This document shows positions 1 to 7,478 of a stretch of DNA of 14,016 nucleotides, piece after piece; positions within the stretch are counted from its first letter, which is position 1, and the number at the start of each line of letters is the position of its first letter. The notes beneath the pieces were generated by a model that had not been told where the DNA came from, searched no databases, and worked only from the letters and a program-made list of their open reading frames with translations. Made by a program: the position numbers and the translations under genes. The stretch comes from JBBSVE01 sp038233815 (GTDB lineage Bacteria; Pseudomonadota; Alphaproteobacteria; Rhodobacterales; Rhodobacteraceae), in the NCBI GenBank assembly GCA_038233815.1, contig JBBSVE010000085.1, positions 1-14,016 of the forward strand, read 5' to 3'.

Positions 1-190
1 CGAGACGCAGGGTGCCGACGCGCTGCGCGAGCGGATGATCGAGAGCCATCAGACCCAGATCGAGGTCGACGAGCCCGAGGACGACCAGATGTCGCTCCTC
101 ATGGGGGCCGAACAGGACCGTCCTGCGACCGACGACATGTCGGAGGAAAAGCTCCTCCGTGCACTGATGGAAGCTCAGGGCGCGAACTGA
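1..190 (+). CDS. rpoZ: DNA-directed RNA polymerase omega subunit, 3' end (partial)
   Basis: The reading frame is open from base 2 to a TGA at 188-190 and gives the last 62 residues of a small acidic protein. The gene begins before the window. The visible part is rich in Glu and Asp and ends LLRALMEAQGAN, which I recognise as the C-terminal tail of alphaproteobacterial omega. Omega is a small RNA polymerase subunit that helps assemble and stabilise beta'. Its conserved N-terminal fold lies outside the window, so the call rests on the tail and on the neighbour: a (p)ppGpp synthetase/hydrolase starts 35 bases downstream. The rpoZ-spoT/rsh pairing is widespread in proteobacteria and is functionally apt, because omega takes part in the ppGpp response of polymerase in some species. 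Confidence 0.85.
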   Translation, partial: ETQGADALRERMIESHQTQIEVDEPEDDQMSLLMGAEQDRPATDDMSEEKLLRALMEAQGAN

Positions 191-225
191 ACGGGGCCCG
201 AACCGAACCCGGAGAGCGGACGGCG

Positions 226-2343
226 ATGATCGACGCCGACGACCTGATCGACCTCGTCCGCAACTACAATCCGCGCACCAACGAGGCGCTGATCCGGGCC
301 GCCTATGACTACGGCGCCGCGATGCACGACGGTCAGATGCGCCACTCGGGTGAGCCCTATTTCTCCCACCCGGTCGCGGTGGCGGCGATCCTGACCGAGC
401 AGCGGCTCGACGATGCGACCATCGTGACGGCCCTTCTGCACGACACGATCGAGGACACGAAATCGACCTATTCCGAGGTCTCGCAACTTTTCGGCGCGGA
501 GGTGGCGGAACTGGTCGACGGGGTGACGAAGCTCACCAACCTCCAGCTCTCCTCCGCCGAAAGCAAGCAGGCGGAGAATTTCCGCAAGCTCTTCATGGCG
601 ATGACGCGCGATCTGCGGGTGATCCTCGTGAAGCTCGCCGACCGGCTCCACAACATGCGCACGATCAAGTCGATGGCGCCGGACCGCCAGCTGCAGAAAT
701 CGCGCGAGACAATGGAGATTTTCGCCCCCCTCGCGGGTCGCATGGGCATGCAGTGGATGCGCGAGGAGCTGGAGGATCTGGCCTTCCGCGTCCTGAACCC
801 GGAGGCGCGCAACTCCATCATCCGCCGGTTCATCACGCTTCAGCGCGAGGCGGGCGACGTGGTCTACCGCATCACCGCCGACATCCGCGCCGAACTGGAC
901 CGACAGGGGATCGAGGCCGATGTCTACGGGCGCGCGAAAAAGCCCTATTCGGTCTGGCGCAAGATGCAGGAAAAGGATCTGTCCTTCTCCCGCCTGTCGG
1001 ACATCTACGGGTTTCGCATCATCACCGGGTCGGTGGCGGATGCCTATACGGCGCTGGGCCTTATCCATCAGCGCTGGCGGGCGGTGCCGGGGCGGTTCAA
1101 GGACTATATCAGCCAGCCCAAGCTGAACGGCTACCGCTCCATTCACACCACCGTGTCGGGCCGCGACGGCAAGCGGGTGGAGATCCAGATCCGCACCCGC
1201 GAGATGCACGAGGTGGCCGAGGCTGGCGTCGCTGCGCACTGGTCCTACCGCGAAGGCGTGCGCGCGCAGAACCCCTTTGCCGTCGATCCGCAGAAATGGG
1301 TCGCGGGCCTGTCGGAACGGCTGGATGAGGTCGATCACGAGGAGTTCCTCGAGAACGTCAAGCTGGAGATGTATTTCGATCAGGTCTTCTGTTTCACGCC
1401 CAAGGGCGACGTGATCCAGCTTCCGCGCGGGGCGACGCCGCTCGATTATGCCTATGCGATCCACACGCGGATCGGCAATTCCACCGTGTCGGCCAAGGTC
1501 GACGGGCTGCGCGTCCCGCTCTGGACCCGGCTGCGCAACGGGCAGTCGGTGGAGATCATCACCGCCGAGGGCCAGCGCCCGCAGGCAAGCTGGATCGACA
1601 TCGTGGCGACCGGCCGTGCGAAATCCGCGATAAGGCGGAGCCTGCGCGAGGAGGACCGCGGCCGGTTCGTGAAGCTTGGGCAGGAGCTGGCGCGCGCGGC
1701 CTTCGACCATGTCGGACGCAAGGCTACCGACAAGGCGCTGCGGACGGCGGCAAAGATTCTCGGCATGCCGGACGAACAGGAGCTTTTGTCGCGCATCGGG
1801 TCGGCGGAGATCACGGCGCGCCGCGTGGTGCAGGTGCTCTATCCCGACCTGCCCGCCGCCAACGACGGCGAGGTGGATGCCCGCCGCCCCGTGGTGGGCC
1901 TGCCCGACGACCAGACCTCGCGCCGTGCCGCCTGCTGCCAGCCCCTGCCGGGGGAGCGGATCGTGGGCATCGCCTACCGCGGGCAGGGTGTGGTGATCCA
2001 TGCCATCGACTGCCCCGCGCTCGAAGGGCTGGAAAACCAGCCGGAACGCTGGGTGGATCTCAACTGGCACGCAGGTCGCCATGCGCCGGTCCATACCGTG
2101 GGTCTCAACCTCGCGATCACCAACGACCGGGGCGTGCTGGGGCGCGTCTGCACCCTCATCGGGGAGCAGAAGGCCAACATCTCCGACCTGCGCTTCGTCG
2201 ACCGCAAGCCCGATTTCTACCGCCTGCATCTTGACGTCGACCTGCGCGACGTGGAGCATCTGCATATGGTCATGACCGCGCTCGAGGCGGAGACCGACGT
2301 GGCCGAGGTGGTCCGCCACCGCGACGCCACGCGCAAGCCCTGA
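226..2343 (+). CDS. rsh: Bifunctional (p)ppGpp synthetase/hydrolase, RelA/SpoT homologue
   Basis: This 705-residue cytoplasmic enzyme makes ppGpp/pppGpp from ATP and GDP/GTP and hydrolyses it, setting the stringent response. The length is normal for a long RSH. Domain order: an N-terminal HD hydrolase (about 28-185) with H48 and the HDTIED motif at 72-77; a synthetase domain (about 230-340) with the GRAKKPYSVWRKM stretch at 235-247, RFKD at 290-293 and NGYRSIHT at 301-308; TGS (about 386-446); the conserved Cys pair C570-C571 before PLPGERIVGIAYRG; and a C-terminal ACT domain (about 624-696). An intact HD motif plus RxKD rather than ExDD in the synthetase is the pattern of a bifunctional enzyme, so this is probably the main or only long RSH. 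The ATG has a GGAG about 11 bases upstream. It follows rpoZ and probably shares its transcript. Confidence 0.97.
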   Translation: MIDADDLIDLVRNYNPRTNEALIRAAYDYGAAMHDGQMRHSGEPYFSHPVAVAAILTEQRLDDATIVTALLHDTIEDTKSTYSEVSQLFGAEVAELVDGVTKLTNLQLSSAESKQAENFRKLFMAMTRDLRVILVKLADRLHNMRTIKSMAPDRQLQKSRETMEIFAPLAGRMGMQWMREELEDLAFRVLNPEARNSIIRRFITLQREAGDVVYRITADIRAELDRQGIEADVYGRAKKPYSVWRKMQEKDLSFSRLSDIYGFRIITGSVADAYTALGLIHQRWRAVPGRFKDYISQPKLNGYRSIHTTVSGRDGKRVEIQIRTREMHEVAEAGVAAHWSYREGVRAQNPFAVDPQKWVAGLSERLDEVDHEEFLENVKLEMYFDQVFCFTPKGDVIQLPRGATPLDYAYAIHTRIGNSTVSAKVDGLRVPLWTRLRNGQSVEIITAEGQRPQASWIDIVATGRAKSAIRRSLREEDRGRFVKLGQELARAAFDHVGRKATDKALRTAAKILGMPDEQELLSRIGSAEITARRVVQVLYPDLPAANDGEVDARRPVVGLPDDQTSRRAACCQPLPGERIVGIAYRGQGVVIHAIDCPALEGLENQPERWVDLNWHAGRHAPVHTVGLNLAITNDRGVLGRVCTLIGEQKANISDLRFVDRKPDFYRLHLDVDLRDVEHLHMVMTALEAETDVAEVVRHRDATRKP

Positions 2344-2358
2344 CGGGAACCGGGGGCG

Positions 2359-3018
2359 ATGGTCTTCAAGCGCAGGAACAGACGGTCCTTCGGGCAGGTG
2401 GTGACGCAATCGGTCTGGCCGCGCGGCGGCTGGGGCCGGGCCGCGCATTACATGAAACACCGCTTGCGTCGCCTTCCCGATGCGCCGCACCGGATCGCGC
2501 GCGGGATCTGGGCGGGGATCGTGATCTCGTTCACGCCGCTTTTCGGGTTGCATTTTGTGTTGACGGCGGTGCTTTCATGGATCGTGCGCGGCAATGTGAT
2601 CGCGGGCCTGATGGCAACCTTCGTGGGCAACCCCGTCACCTTTCCCTTCATCGCGGCCATTGCGGTCGAGTTCGGGAACTGGATGCTCGGCCATCCGGGC
2701 GCGGTGTCGCCGCTCGCGATCTTCGCCGACTTCGGCTATGCGGGGGCGGAGTTCTGGAACAACGTGAAGGCGTTCTTCACCGGTGGCGATCAGCACTGGA
2801 ACAGGCTGGAGACGTTCTTCTTCCGCGTCTACCTGCCCTATCTTATCGGCGGTCTGCTGCCGGGGATCGTAGCGGGCGTGGCGGGTTACTATGTCAGCCT
2901 TCCGATCATCATCGCCTACCAGAACCGCCGCAAGAAGAAGCTGCGCGAAAAGCTGGAACGCCGCATCGCGGAGCGGGAGGCCGCTCTGGCGTCCGCGGAC
3001 GGGGAGGGGGGGAAGTGA
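2359..3018 (+). CDS. DUF2062 family inner-membrane protein
   Basis: This 219-residue protein has a basic N-terminus and the DUF2062 signature: PHRIARGIWAGI at 43-54, then FTPLFGLHF at 58-66 and FVGNPVTFPF at 88-97. Hydrophobic segments lie at about 47-74, 80-108 and 157-187, consistent with two to four membrane helices. The C-terminus (about 189-212) is a charged Arg/Lys/Glu-rich stretch likely to form a short cytoplasmic helix or coiled coil. The biochemical function of DUF2062 is not established. It starts 15 bases after rsh and ends 16 bases before acpS, so it is almost certainly co-transcribed with them. The ATG at 2359 is preceded by a weak purine-rich stretch (GGGGGCG). Family membership is secure; the role is unknown. 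Confidence 0.88.
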   Translation: MVFKRRNRRSFGQVVTQSVWPRGGWGRAAHYMKHRLRRLPDAPHRIARGIWAGIVISFTPLFGLHFVLTAVLSWIVRGNVIAGLMATFVGNPVTFPFIAAIAVEFGNWMLGHPGAVSPLAIFADFGYAGAEFWNNVKAFFTGGDQHWNRLETFFFRVYLPYLIGGLLPGIVAGVAGYYVSLPIIIAYQNRRKKKLREKLERRIAEREAALASADGEGGK

Positions 3019-3034
3019 CGGCCCGGGCTTTGCA

Positions 3035-3439
3035 ATGATCCTCGGCATCGGTTCCGACCTTGCCAGCATTACGCGGATCGAGGCGACGCTCGCGCGTTTC
3101 GGCGACCGGTTCCGCGACCGGGTCTTTACCGACGCCGAACAGCGCACCGCCGACCGTCGCCCCCGCGCGGTGGCTGCCACCTTCGCCAAACGCTGGGCGG
3201 CGAAGGAGGCCTGTTCCAAGGCGCTGGGCACGGGGCTCAGGATGGGCATCGCGTGGCGCGACATGAGCGTCACGAACCTCGGCACCGGCCAGCCGCAGAT
3301 GCACCTGACGGGATGGGCGGCGGCACGGCTCAAGGCCATGGTGCCGGACGGTCACAGCGCCGTCGTCCATGTCACGCTGACCGACGACCACCCCTGGGCG
3401 CAGGCCTTCGTCGTGATCGAAGCGCGGCCCCTCCCCTAA
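3035..3439 (+). CDS. acpS: Holo-[acyl-carrier-protein] synthase
   Basis: This 134-residue enzyme transfers the 4'-phosphopantetheine arm of CoA to a serine of acyl carrier protein, activating ACP for fatty acid synthesis in the cytoplasm. It starts MILGIGSDLASI, with the Mg-binding Asp at D8. The second metal ligand, E58, lies in the conserved helix FAKRWAAKEACSKALGTG (50-67). The C-terminal strand VHVTLTDDHPWAQAFVVIE (111-129) is typical of the AcpS trimer fold. The frame is open further upstream into the DUF2062 gene, but ATG 3035 places the first beta strand exactly at the usual N-terminus and gives the normal family length. The ribosome-binding site is poor, so translation may be coupled to the preceding gene. 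In many proteobacteria pdxJ precedes acpS; here DUF2062 does. Confidence 0.96.
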   Translation: MILGIGSDLASITRIEATLARFGDRFRDRVFTDAEQRTADRRPRAVAATFAKRWAAKEACSKALGTGLRMGIAWRDMSVTNLGTGQPQMHLTGWAAARLKAMVPDGHSAVVHVTLTDDHPWAQAFVVIEARPLP

Positions 3440-3441
3440 AC

Positions 3442-3470
3442 TTGACTCCCCCCCGCCCCGCGCGCATGAA
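3442..3470 (+). promoter_or_regulatory. Possible sigma-70-like promoter ahead of lepB
   Basis: The 64-base gap between acpS and lepB contains TTGACT at 3442-3447 (five of six bases of the -35 consensus). After a 17-base spacer comes CATGAA at 3465-3470, a weak -10 with three of six matches. This is the widest gap in the housekeeping block and could hold an internal promoter for lepB-rnc-era. The -10 is poor and the spacer is very GC-rich, so this is tentative. Confidence 0.3.
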
Positions 3471-3503
3471 GCGCCGCGAGGCAGCAGTGAAGGTTCGAGA
3501 CGC

Positions 3504-4298
3504 ATGGCGACCAAGGCGAAAACCGACGGCGGCATCGTGGAGACCATCAAGACCATCGTCTATGCGTTGCTGATCGCGGGTATATTCCGCACGCTGTTCT
3601 TCCAGCCGTTCTGGATCCCCTCGGGGTCGATGAAGGACACGCTGCTGATCGGGGATTTCCTGTTCGCCAACAAGATGGCCTACGGCTATTCGCGCTTTTC
3701 CTGTCCGTTCTCGCTCTGCCCGATCACGGGCCGGCTGTTCGGCACGCAGCCCACGCGGGGCGATGTCGTGGTGTTCCGCCATCCCGTGAACGGGTCCGAT
3801 TTCATCAAGCGCCTGATCGGCCTTCCGGGCGATACGGTGCAGGTCAAAAATGGCATCCTCTACCTCAACGGCACGGAAGTGCCGCAGACCCCGGATGGCA
3901 CCTTTGACGAAACCTATGAGCGTCAGGGTCCGATGGGCAACCTGCCGCGCTGCGAGAATTCCGACGGTGCGGTGGGGATTGGCGGCCTTTGCAAGAAGTC
4001 CCGCGCGCTGGAGACGCTGCCGAACGGGGTGGTCCACGATGTGCTCAACATCGACAAGAACGGCTTTGGCGACAACACCGATGTCTATACCGTGCCGCCG
4101 GGGGAGTATTTCTTCATGGGCGACAACCGCGACAACAGCGAGGACAGCCGCTTCGCGCAGGCCGTGGGGGGCGTAGGCTTCGTGCCTTTCGCCAACCTGA
4201 TCGGGCGCGCGGACCGGATCATGTTCTCCTCCGCGGGCAAGTCGATGCTGTATTTCTGGACTTGGCGCGCGGATCGCTTTTTCAAGGCGGTGGAGTGA
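3504..4298 (+). CDS. lepB: Signal peptidase I
   Basis: This 264-residue membrane-anchored serine protease (family S26) removes signal peptides from secreted proteins at the periplasmic face of the inner membrane. One N-terminal membrane helix (about 11-31) is followed by Box B IPSGSMKDTL with the catalytic serine S42. Box D, DFIKRLIGLPGDTV (99-112), carries the general-base lysine K102. Box E is GDNRDNSEDSR at 206-216. A Cys-containing segment (C67, C72) and a long loop at about 127-190 with C150 and C163 interrupt the core; I recall similar insertions in other alphaproteobacterial enzymes. The ATG has AAGG ten bases upstream. The stop overlaps the rnc start, so lepB-rnc-era form a translationally coupled set, a conserved gene order. 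Confidence 0.97.
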   Translation: MATKAKTDGGIVETIKTIVYALLIAGIFRTLFFQPFWIPSGSMKDTLLIGDFLFANKMAYGYSRFSCPFSLCPITGRLFGTQPTRGDVVVFRHPVNGSDFIKRLIGLPGDTVQVKNGILYLNGTEVPQTPDGTFDETYERQGPMGNLPRCENSDGAVGIGGLCKKSRALETLPNGVVHDVLNIDKNGFGDNTDVYTVPPGEYFFMGDNRDNSEDSRFAQAVGGVGFVPFANLIGRADRIMFSSAGKSMLYFWTWRADRFFKAVE

Positions 4299-4981
4299 AG
4301 GTCGCAGCCGACCTCAAGGCCTTCGAGGCGCGGCTCGGCCACGACTTCCGCGACCCTGCCCTGCTGGCGCGCGCCGTTACCCACGCGTCCCGCGCCTCCG
4401 CCACCCGGCCCCATAACGAGCGGATGGAGTTTCTGGGCGACCGCGTCCTCGGTCTCACGATCGCGGAGGCGCTGCTCCGTGCCGATCCCGGCGCAGCCGA
4501 AGGCGAGATCGCGCGGCGGTTCAACGCGCTCGTGCGCAAGGAGACCTGCGCCGAGGTCGCGCGCGCAATCGGGCTGGGCGACGTGATGAAGCTCGGCCGG
4601 TCGGAGATGATGTCGGGCGGGCGGCGCAAGGACGCGCTGCTGGCCGACGCGGTGGAGGCGGTGATCGCGGCCGTGTTCCTCGATGCGGGGTTCGAGGCGG
4701 CGAAGCGCGCTGTCCTGCGCCACTGGTCGGGCCGTCTCGCCACGGTGGAGAGCGTGGAGCGCGATCCCAAGACCGCGCTACAGGAATGGGCGCAGGCCCG
4801 CGCCATGCCACCGCCCGCCTATACCGAGCGTGCCCGCTCCGGCCCCGATCACCAGCCGCTCTTCACCGTGGAGGTGCAGCTTGCGGACGGCGCGTCGGAT
4901 CAGGCCACCGCACCCACCAAGCGCGCCGCCGAACAGGCCGCGGCCCGCGCGCTCATCACCCGGCTGGAGGCCGCACCATGA
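4295..4981 (+). CDS. rnc: Ribonuclease III
   Basis: This 228-residue endonuclease cuts double-stranded RNA and processes rRNA precursors and some mRNAs. The signature NERMEFLGDRVLGL lies at 41-54, with catalytic E45 and D49. The second acidic pair, D118 and E121, is in LLADAVEAVIAAVFLDAG. A double-stranded RNA-binding domain covers about 156-226 and ends with the typical KRAAEQAAARAL helix. The start is GTG 4295, overlapping the lepB stop as GTGA. It puts the protein at the family's normal length and start; the frame is open upstream, but that part is only lepB read in another frame. The 3' end overlaps the era start as ATGA. Both overlaps imply coupled translation with lepB and era. Confidence 0.96.
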   Translation: MKVAADLKAFEARLGHDFRDPALLARAVTHASRASATRPHNERMEFLGDRVLGLTIAEALLRADPGAAEGEIARRFNALVRKETCAEVARAIGLGDVMKLGRSEMMSGGRRKDALLADAVEAVIAAVFLDAGFEAAKRAVLRHWSGRLATVESVERDPKTALQEWAQARAMPPPAYTERARSGPDHQPLFTVEVQLADGASDQATAPTKRAAEQAAARALITRLEAAP

Positions 4982-5919
4982 CCGACGACCAATCCCCCAT
5001 CGGCGGCCCCGGCGACACGCGCGCAGGCTTCGTGGCCCTGATCGGAGAGCCGAACGCGGGCAAGTCCACGCTTTTGAACCGCATGGTGGGGGCCAAGGTC
5101 TCCATCGTCACGCACAAGGTCCAGACCACGCGCGCCCGCATCCGCGGCATCGCGATGGAGGGGGCAGCGCAGATCGTCTTCGTGGATACTCCGGGGCTGT
5201 TCCGCCCGCGCCGCAGGCTCGACCGCGCGATGGTCGCCGCCGCATGGGCCGGGGCCGCGGACGCCGACATCACCGTTCTTCTGGTGGAGGCGCACCGCGG
5301 CCTGACCGAAGGCACCGCGGCGATCATCGACACGCTCAAGGACCGCATCCCGCAGGGCTATCCGGTGGCGCTGGCGATCAACAAGATCGACCGGGTGCGG
5401 GCGGAGGTGCTGCTGGCGCTTTCGGAAAAGCTGAACGCGGCCTTCCCCTTCGTGGAAACCTTCATGATCTCCGCCGAGAAGGGCTACGGCGTCGACAAGC
5501 TGCGCGCATGGCTGGCGCGGTCGCTGCCCGAGGGCCCGTGGCTCTATCCCGAGGATCAGATCGCGGACCTGCCCTTGCGGATGATCGCGGCCGAGATCAC
5601 GCGCGAGAAGCTGACGCTGCGGCTGCACGAGGAACTGCCCTACCAGCTGACCGTGGAAACGGAAGCGTGGGAGGAGCGGCCCGACGGCTCCGCCCGGATC
5701 GATCAGGTGATCTATGTCGCCCGCGATGGCCACAAGGGCATCGTGCTGGGCGCCAAGGGGGAGACGGTGAAAGCCGTGGGGCAGGCCGCGCGCATCGACA
5801 TCTCCGCCTTCCTCGACCGGCCCGCGCATCTGTTCCTGCAGGTCAAGGTCAGGCCGAACTGGCTGGAGGAGCCGGAGCGCTATTCGGAGATGGGGCTCGA
5901 CTGGAAGGACGGGAACTGA
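4978..5919 (+). CDS. era: GTPase Era, 16S rRNA-binding ribosome assembly factor
   Basis: This 313-residue GTPase binds the 3' end of 16S rRNA and acts in 30S subunit maturation. GTP-binding motifs are G1 GEPNAGKS (23-30), G3 DTPG (70-73), G4 NKID (135-138) and G5 SAEKG (165-169). The Era-specific switch region VSIVTHKVQTTR (41-52) is intact. The C-terminal KH domain (about 210-300) has GHKGIVLGAKGETVKAVG at 251-268 with the RNA-binding loop. The ATG overlaps the rnc stop (ATGA). The gene ends 3 bases from the end of a convergent gene, so the housekeeping block stops here. In many related genomes recO follows era; it does not here. Confidence 0.97.
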   Translation: MTDDQSPIGGPGDTRAGFVALIGEPNAGKSTLLNRMVGAKVSIVTHKVQTTRARIRGIAMEGAAQIVFVDTPGLFRPRRRLDRAMVAAAWAGAADADITVLLVEAHRGLTEGTAAIIDTLKDRIPQGYPVALAINKIDRVRAEVLLALSEKLNAAFPFVETFMISAEKGYGVDKLRAWLARSLPEGPWLYPEDQIADLPLRMIAAEITREKLTLRLHEELPYQLTVETEAWEERPDGSARIDQVIYVARDGHKGIVLGAKGETVKAVGQAARIDISAFLDRPAHLFLQVKVRPNWLEEPERYSEMGLDWKDGN

Positions 5920-5922
5920 CCG

Positions 5923-6606
5923 TCACTTCCGCTTGCGGCGCATGTTGCCGGGCAGCGTCTCGTCCGGCCCCCAGATCGCGTGGTAGGTGGAGATCGCCAT
6001 GCCCCGGCTCTGCAGGACCGAATAGGCCAGCGCCACCATCAGCCACCAGAGGCCCAGCACGATCCACATCCAGCGCGGCGCGTTGGATTGCCAGAGGCCG
6101 GACAGGATCGTGCCCACCGACAGGAACAGCGCCGTGTAACCGGTGACCTTGTGGAACGTCTCGAACATGCGCCGGCGCAGGCTCATGTCGTAATGGTCGC
6201 CCTTGAAGCTTCCGTCGCGGTTCAGTTCCGTCGGGCCGCCCTTGGTGCCGCGCAGGATGGTGCCGATCACTTGGGACGCGGTGAGCGCGAGGATCGTCCA
6301 GCCGAGCCAGAGGTGCGGGCCGGGCAGCACATGATCGCGAGGCGCCCGCAGGACAAACACCAGCGCCACCGCCATCAGCGCCACGGCGATATACTGGAGC
6401 GTGCGGTGCAGATGCCACCAGTTCTTGTTGTCCAGCGTCTGCGGCCATTGCTGCCCCGGCCAGATCTTGAAGAACCGTGCCGACAGGATGCCGACGGGAA
6501 TCAGGAACGCCCACGCCACCACCATGAACCGCGCGTGCCAGCTGAGCCAGAACCCGACATCGTGGATCCGTGAGGGCTCGATCGGGGTCAGGAGCCAGCC
6601 CAGCAT
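5923..6606 (-). CDS. Cytochrome b561-like membrane protein
   Basis: This 227-residue integral membrane protein resembles the four-helix core of cytochrome b561/ferric reductase-type proteins, which pass electrons across a membrane through two hemes b. Candidate heme-ligand histidines sit where that fold expects them: H24 in LSWHARFMVVAW, H67 in WWHLHRTLQY, H98 in GPHLWLGWTI and H152 in FHKVTGYTALFL. Hydrophobic helices lie at about 26-43, 68-87, 98-118, 153-171 and 178-198, and the tail is strongly basic (NMRRKRK). There is no signal peptide and no attached DOMON domain. The start is ATG 6606, only 2 bases after the stop of the upstream permease gene, with GAAGGG 7 bases ahead; it is thus the last gene of the ABC transporter unit. 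Electron donor and acceptor are unknown. I am confident of the fold, not of the function. Confidence 0.8.
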   Translation of the reverse strand: MLGWLLTPIEPSRIHDVGFWLSWHARFMVVAWAFLIPVGILSARFFKIWPGQQWPQTLDNKNWWHLHRTLQYIAVALMAVALVFVLRAPRDHVLPGPHLWLGWTILALTASQVIGTILRGTKGGPTELNRDGSFKGDHYDMSLRRRMFETFHKVTGYTALFLSVGTILSGLWQSNAPRWMWIVLGLWWLMVALAYSVLQSRGMAISTYHAIWGPDETLPGNMRRKRK

Positions 6607-6608
6607 CG

Positions 6609-7478
6609 TCAGCCCTTCACCGCACCTGCCGTCATGCCGGAGATGATCTGCCGCGCCGCAAGGAAGGTGAACAGGATCGGTGGAATGGCGAGCAGCATTC
6701 CCGTGGCCATGATGAGCCCCCAGTCGATGTTGTATTCGGTGAGAGAGTTCACCAGCGTCACCGGCACCGTGCGCGTGTTCCTGTCGGCCAGCGTGTTGCC
6801 CAGCAGGAACTCGTTCCACGCGATGCGGAAGGTAAAGATCGCCGCCGCCGCGAGACCGGGTTTGATAAGCGGCAGGACCACGAGGAAGAACACCTGGAAC
6901 GGCCCCGCGCCGTCCATCCGCGCCGCCTCCTCCAGCTGGATCGGAACCTGCACGATGAAGCTTTGCAGGATCCAGATCACGAAGGGCAGGTTCATCGCGA
7001 CGTAAATCAGGATGATCCCCGCCCGCGTCCCGTCGATCTGGAACTGGAACGTCCAGATCCCAAAGATCGGCACCAGCAGCACCGCGGGCGGCACCATTCG
7101 CATCGCGAGCGTGGTGAGCGACGTGACCCCGCGTCCCATGAAGCGGAAGCGCACGATGGCATATGCCGCCATGCAGCCCATCACCAGCGTCAGCGCGGTC
7201 GAGGTCGTGGCGATGATGAGCGAATTGCCGAACGCCCGCCCGAAGGTCGGATCGCAACTGTCGAGATCGGTCGGCGTGTACCAGAGCACGTTGCAAAGCG
7301 CCGCCTCATAATTGTGCAGCGTCGGCACGAACAGCAGGCTGGAAGACGTCGACAGGATGTCCACGTTGAGCTTCAGCGAAGTTGCGAGCATCAGCACGAT
7401 CGGCCCCGCGCTCATCACCACGAGTGCTGCGATCAGCGCGTAGAAGGCCGGGTTCTGGCGTTGGACCGGTGCGGTCAT
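6609..7478 (-). CDS. Carbohydrate ABC transporter permease (MalG-like, CUT1)
   Basis: This 289-residue inner-membrane permease is one half of the channel of a binding-protein-dependent sugar importer. It has about six hydrophobic helices: near 13-32, 84-109, 120-142, 152-175, 196-217 and 256-276. The conserved EAA loop, which docks on the ATPase, is at 183-206 (EEAARMDGAG..FFLVVLPLIKPGL). The N-terminal part AFYALIAALVVMSAGPIVLMLATSLK matches MalG/UgpE-type permeases. A loop after the first helix carries two cysteines (C62, C75) around WYTPTDLD and could form a disulfide in the periplasm. It overlaps the preceding permease by 4 bases (ATGA) and lies 2 bases before the b561-like gene. The substrate cannot be read from the permease; the context suggests a sugar acid. 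Confidence 0.93.
   Translation of the reverse strand: MTAPVQRQNPAFYALIAALVVMSAGPIVLMLATSLKLNVDILSTSSSLLFVPTLHNYEAALCNVLWYTPTDLDSCDPTFGRAFGNSLIIATTSTALTLVMGCMAAYAIVRFRFMGRGVTSLTTLAMRMVPPAVLLVPIFGIWTFQFQIDGTRAGIILIYVAMNLPFVIWILQSFIVQVPIQLEEAARMDGAGPFQVFFLVVLPLIKPGLAAAAIFTFRIAWNEFLLGNTLADRNTRTVPVTLVNSLTEYNIDWGLIMATGMLLAIPPILFTFLAARQIISGMTAGAVKG

Noticed and set aside
175..2553. A 792-codon open frame on the minus strand opposite rsh
   Set aside because: It is an antisense shadow produced by the GC-rich codon pattern of rsh; its translation is rich in His, Arg, Gly and Asp, shows no recognisable domain, and overlaps a certain gene over its whole length.
2891..3034. N-terminal extension of acpS into the DUF2062 gene
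   Set aside because: Normal AcpS proteins start at the IGSD strand, which ATG 3035 provides.
3466..3506. Small frame starting ATGAAGCGCCGC between acpS and lepB
   Set aside because: It runs only about a dozen codons before entering lepB in another frame, has no ribosome site and no recognisable product.
5923..7296. Extended minus-strand reading of the b561-like gene through the upstream permease region
   Set aside because: The upstream part is the permease gene in another frame; ATG 6606 has a Shine-Dalgarno and gives the complete b561 core.
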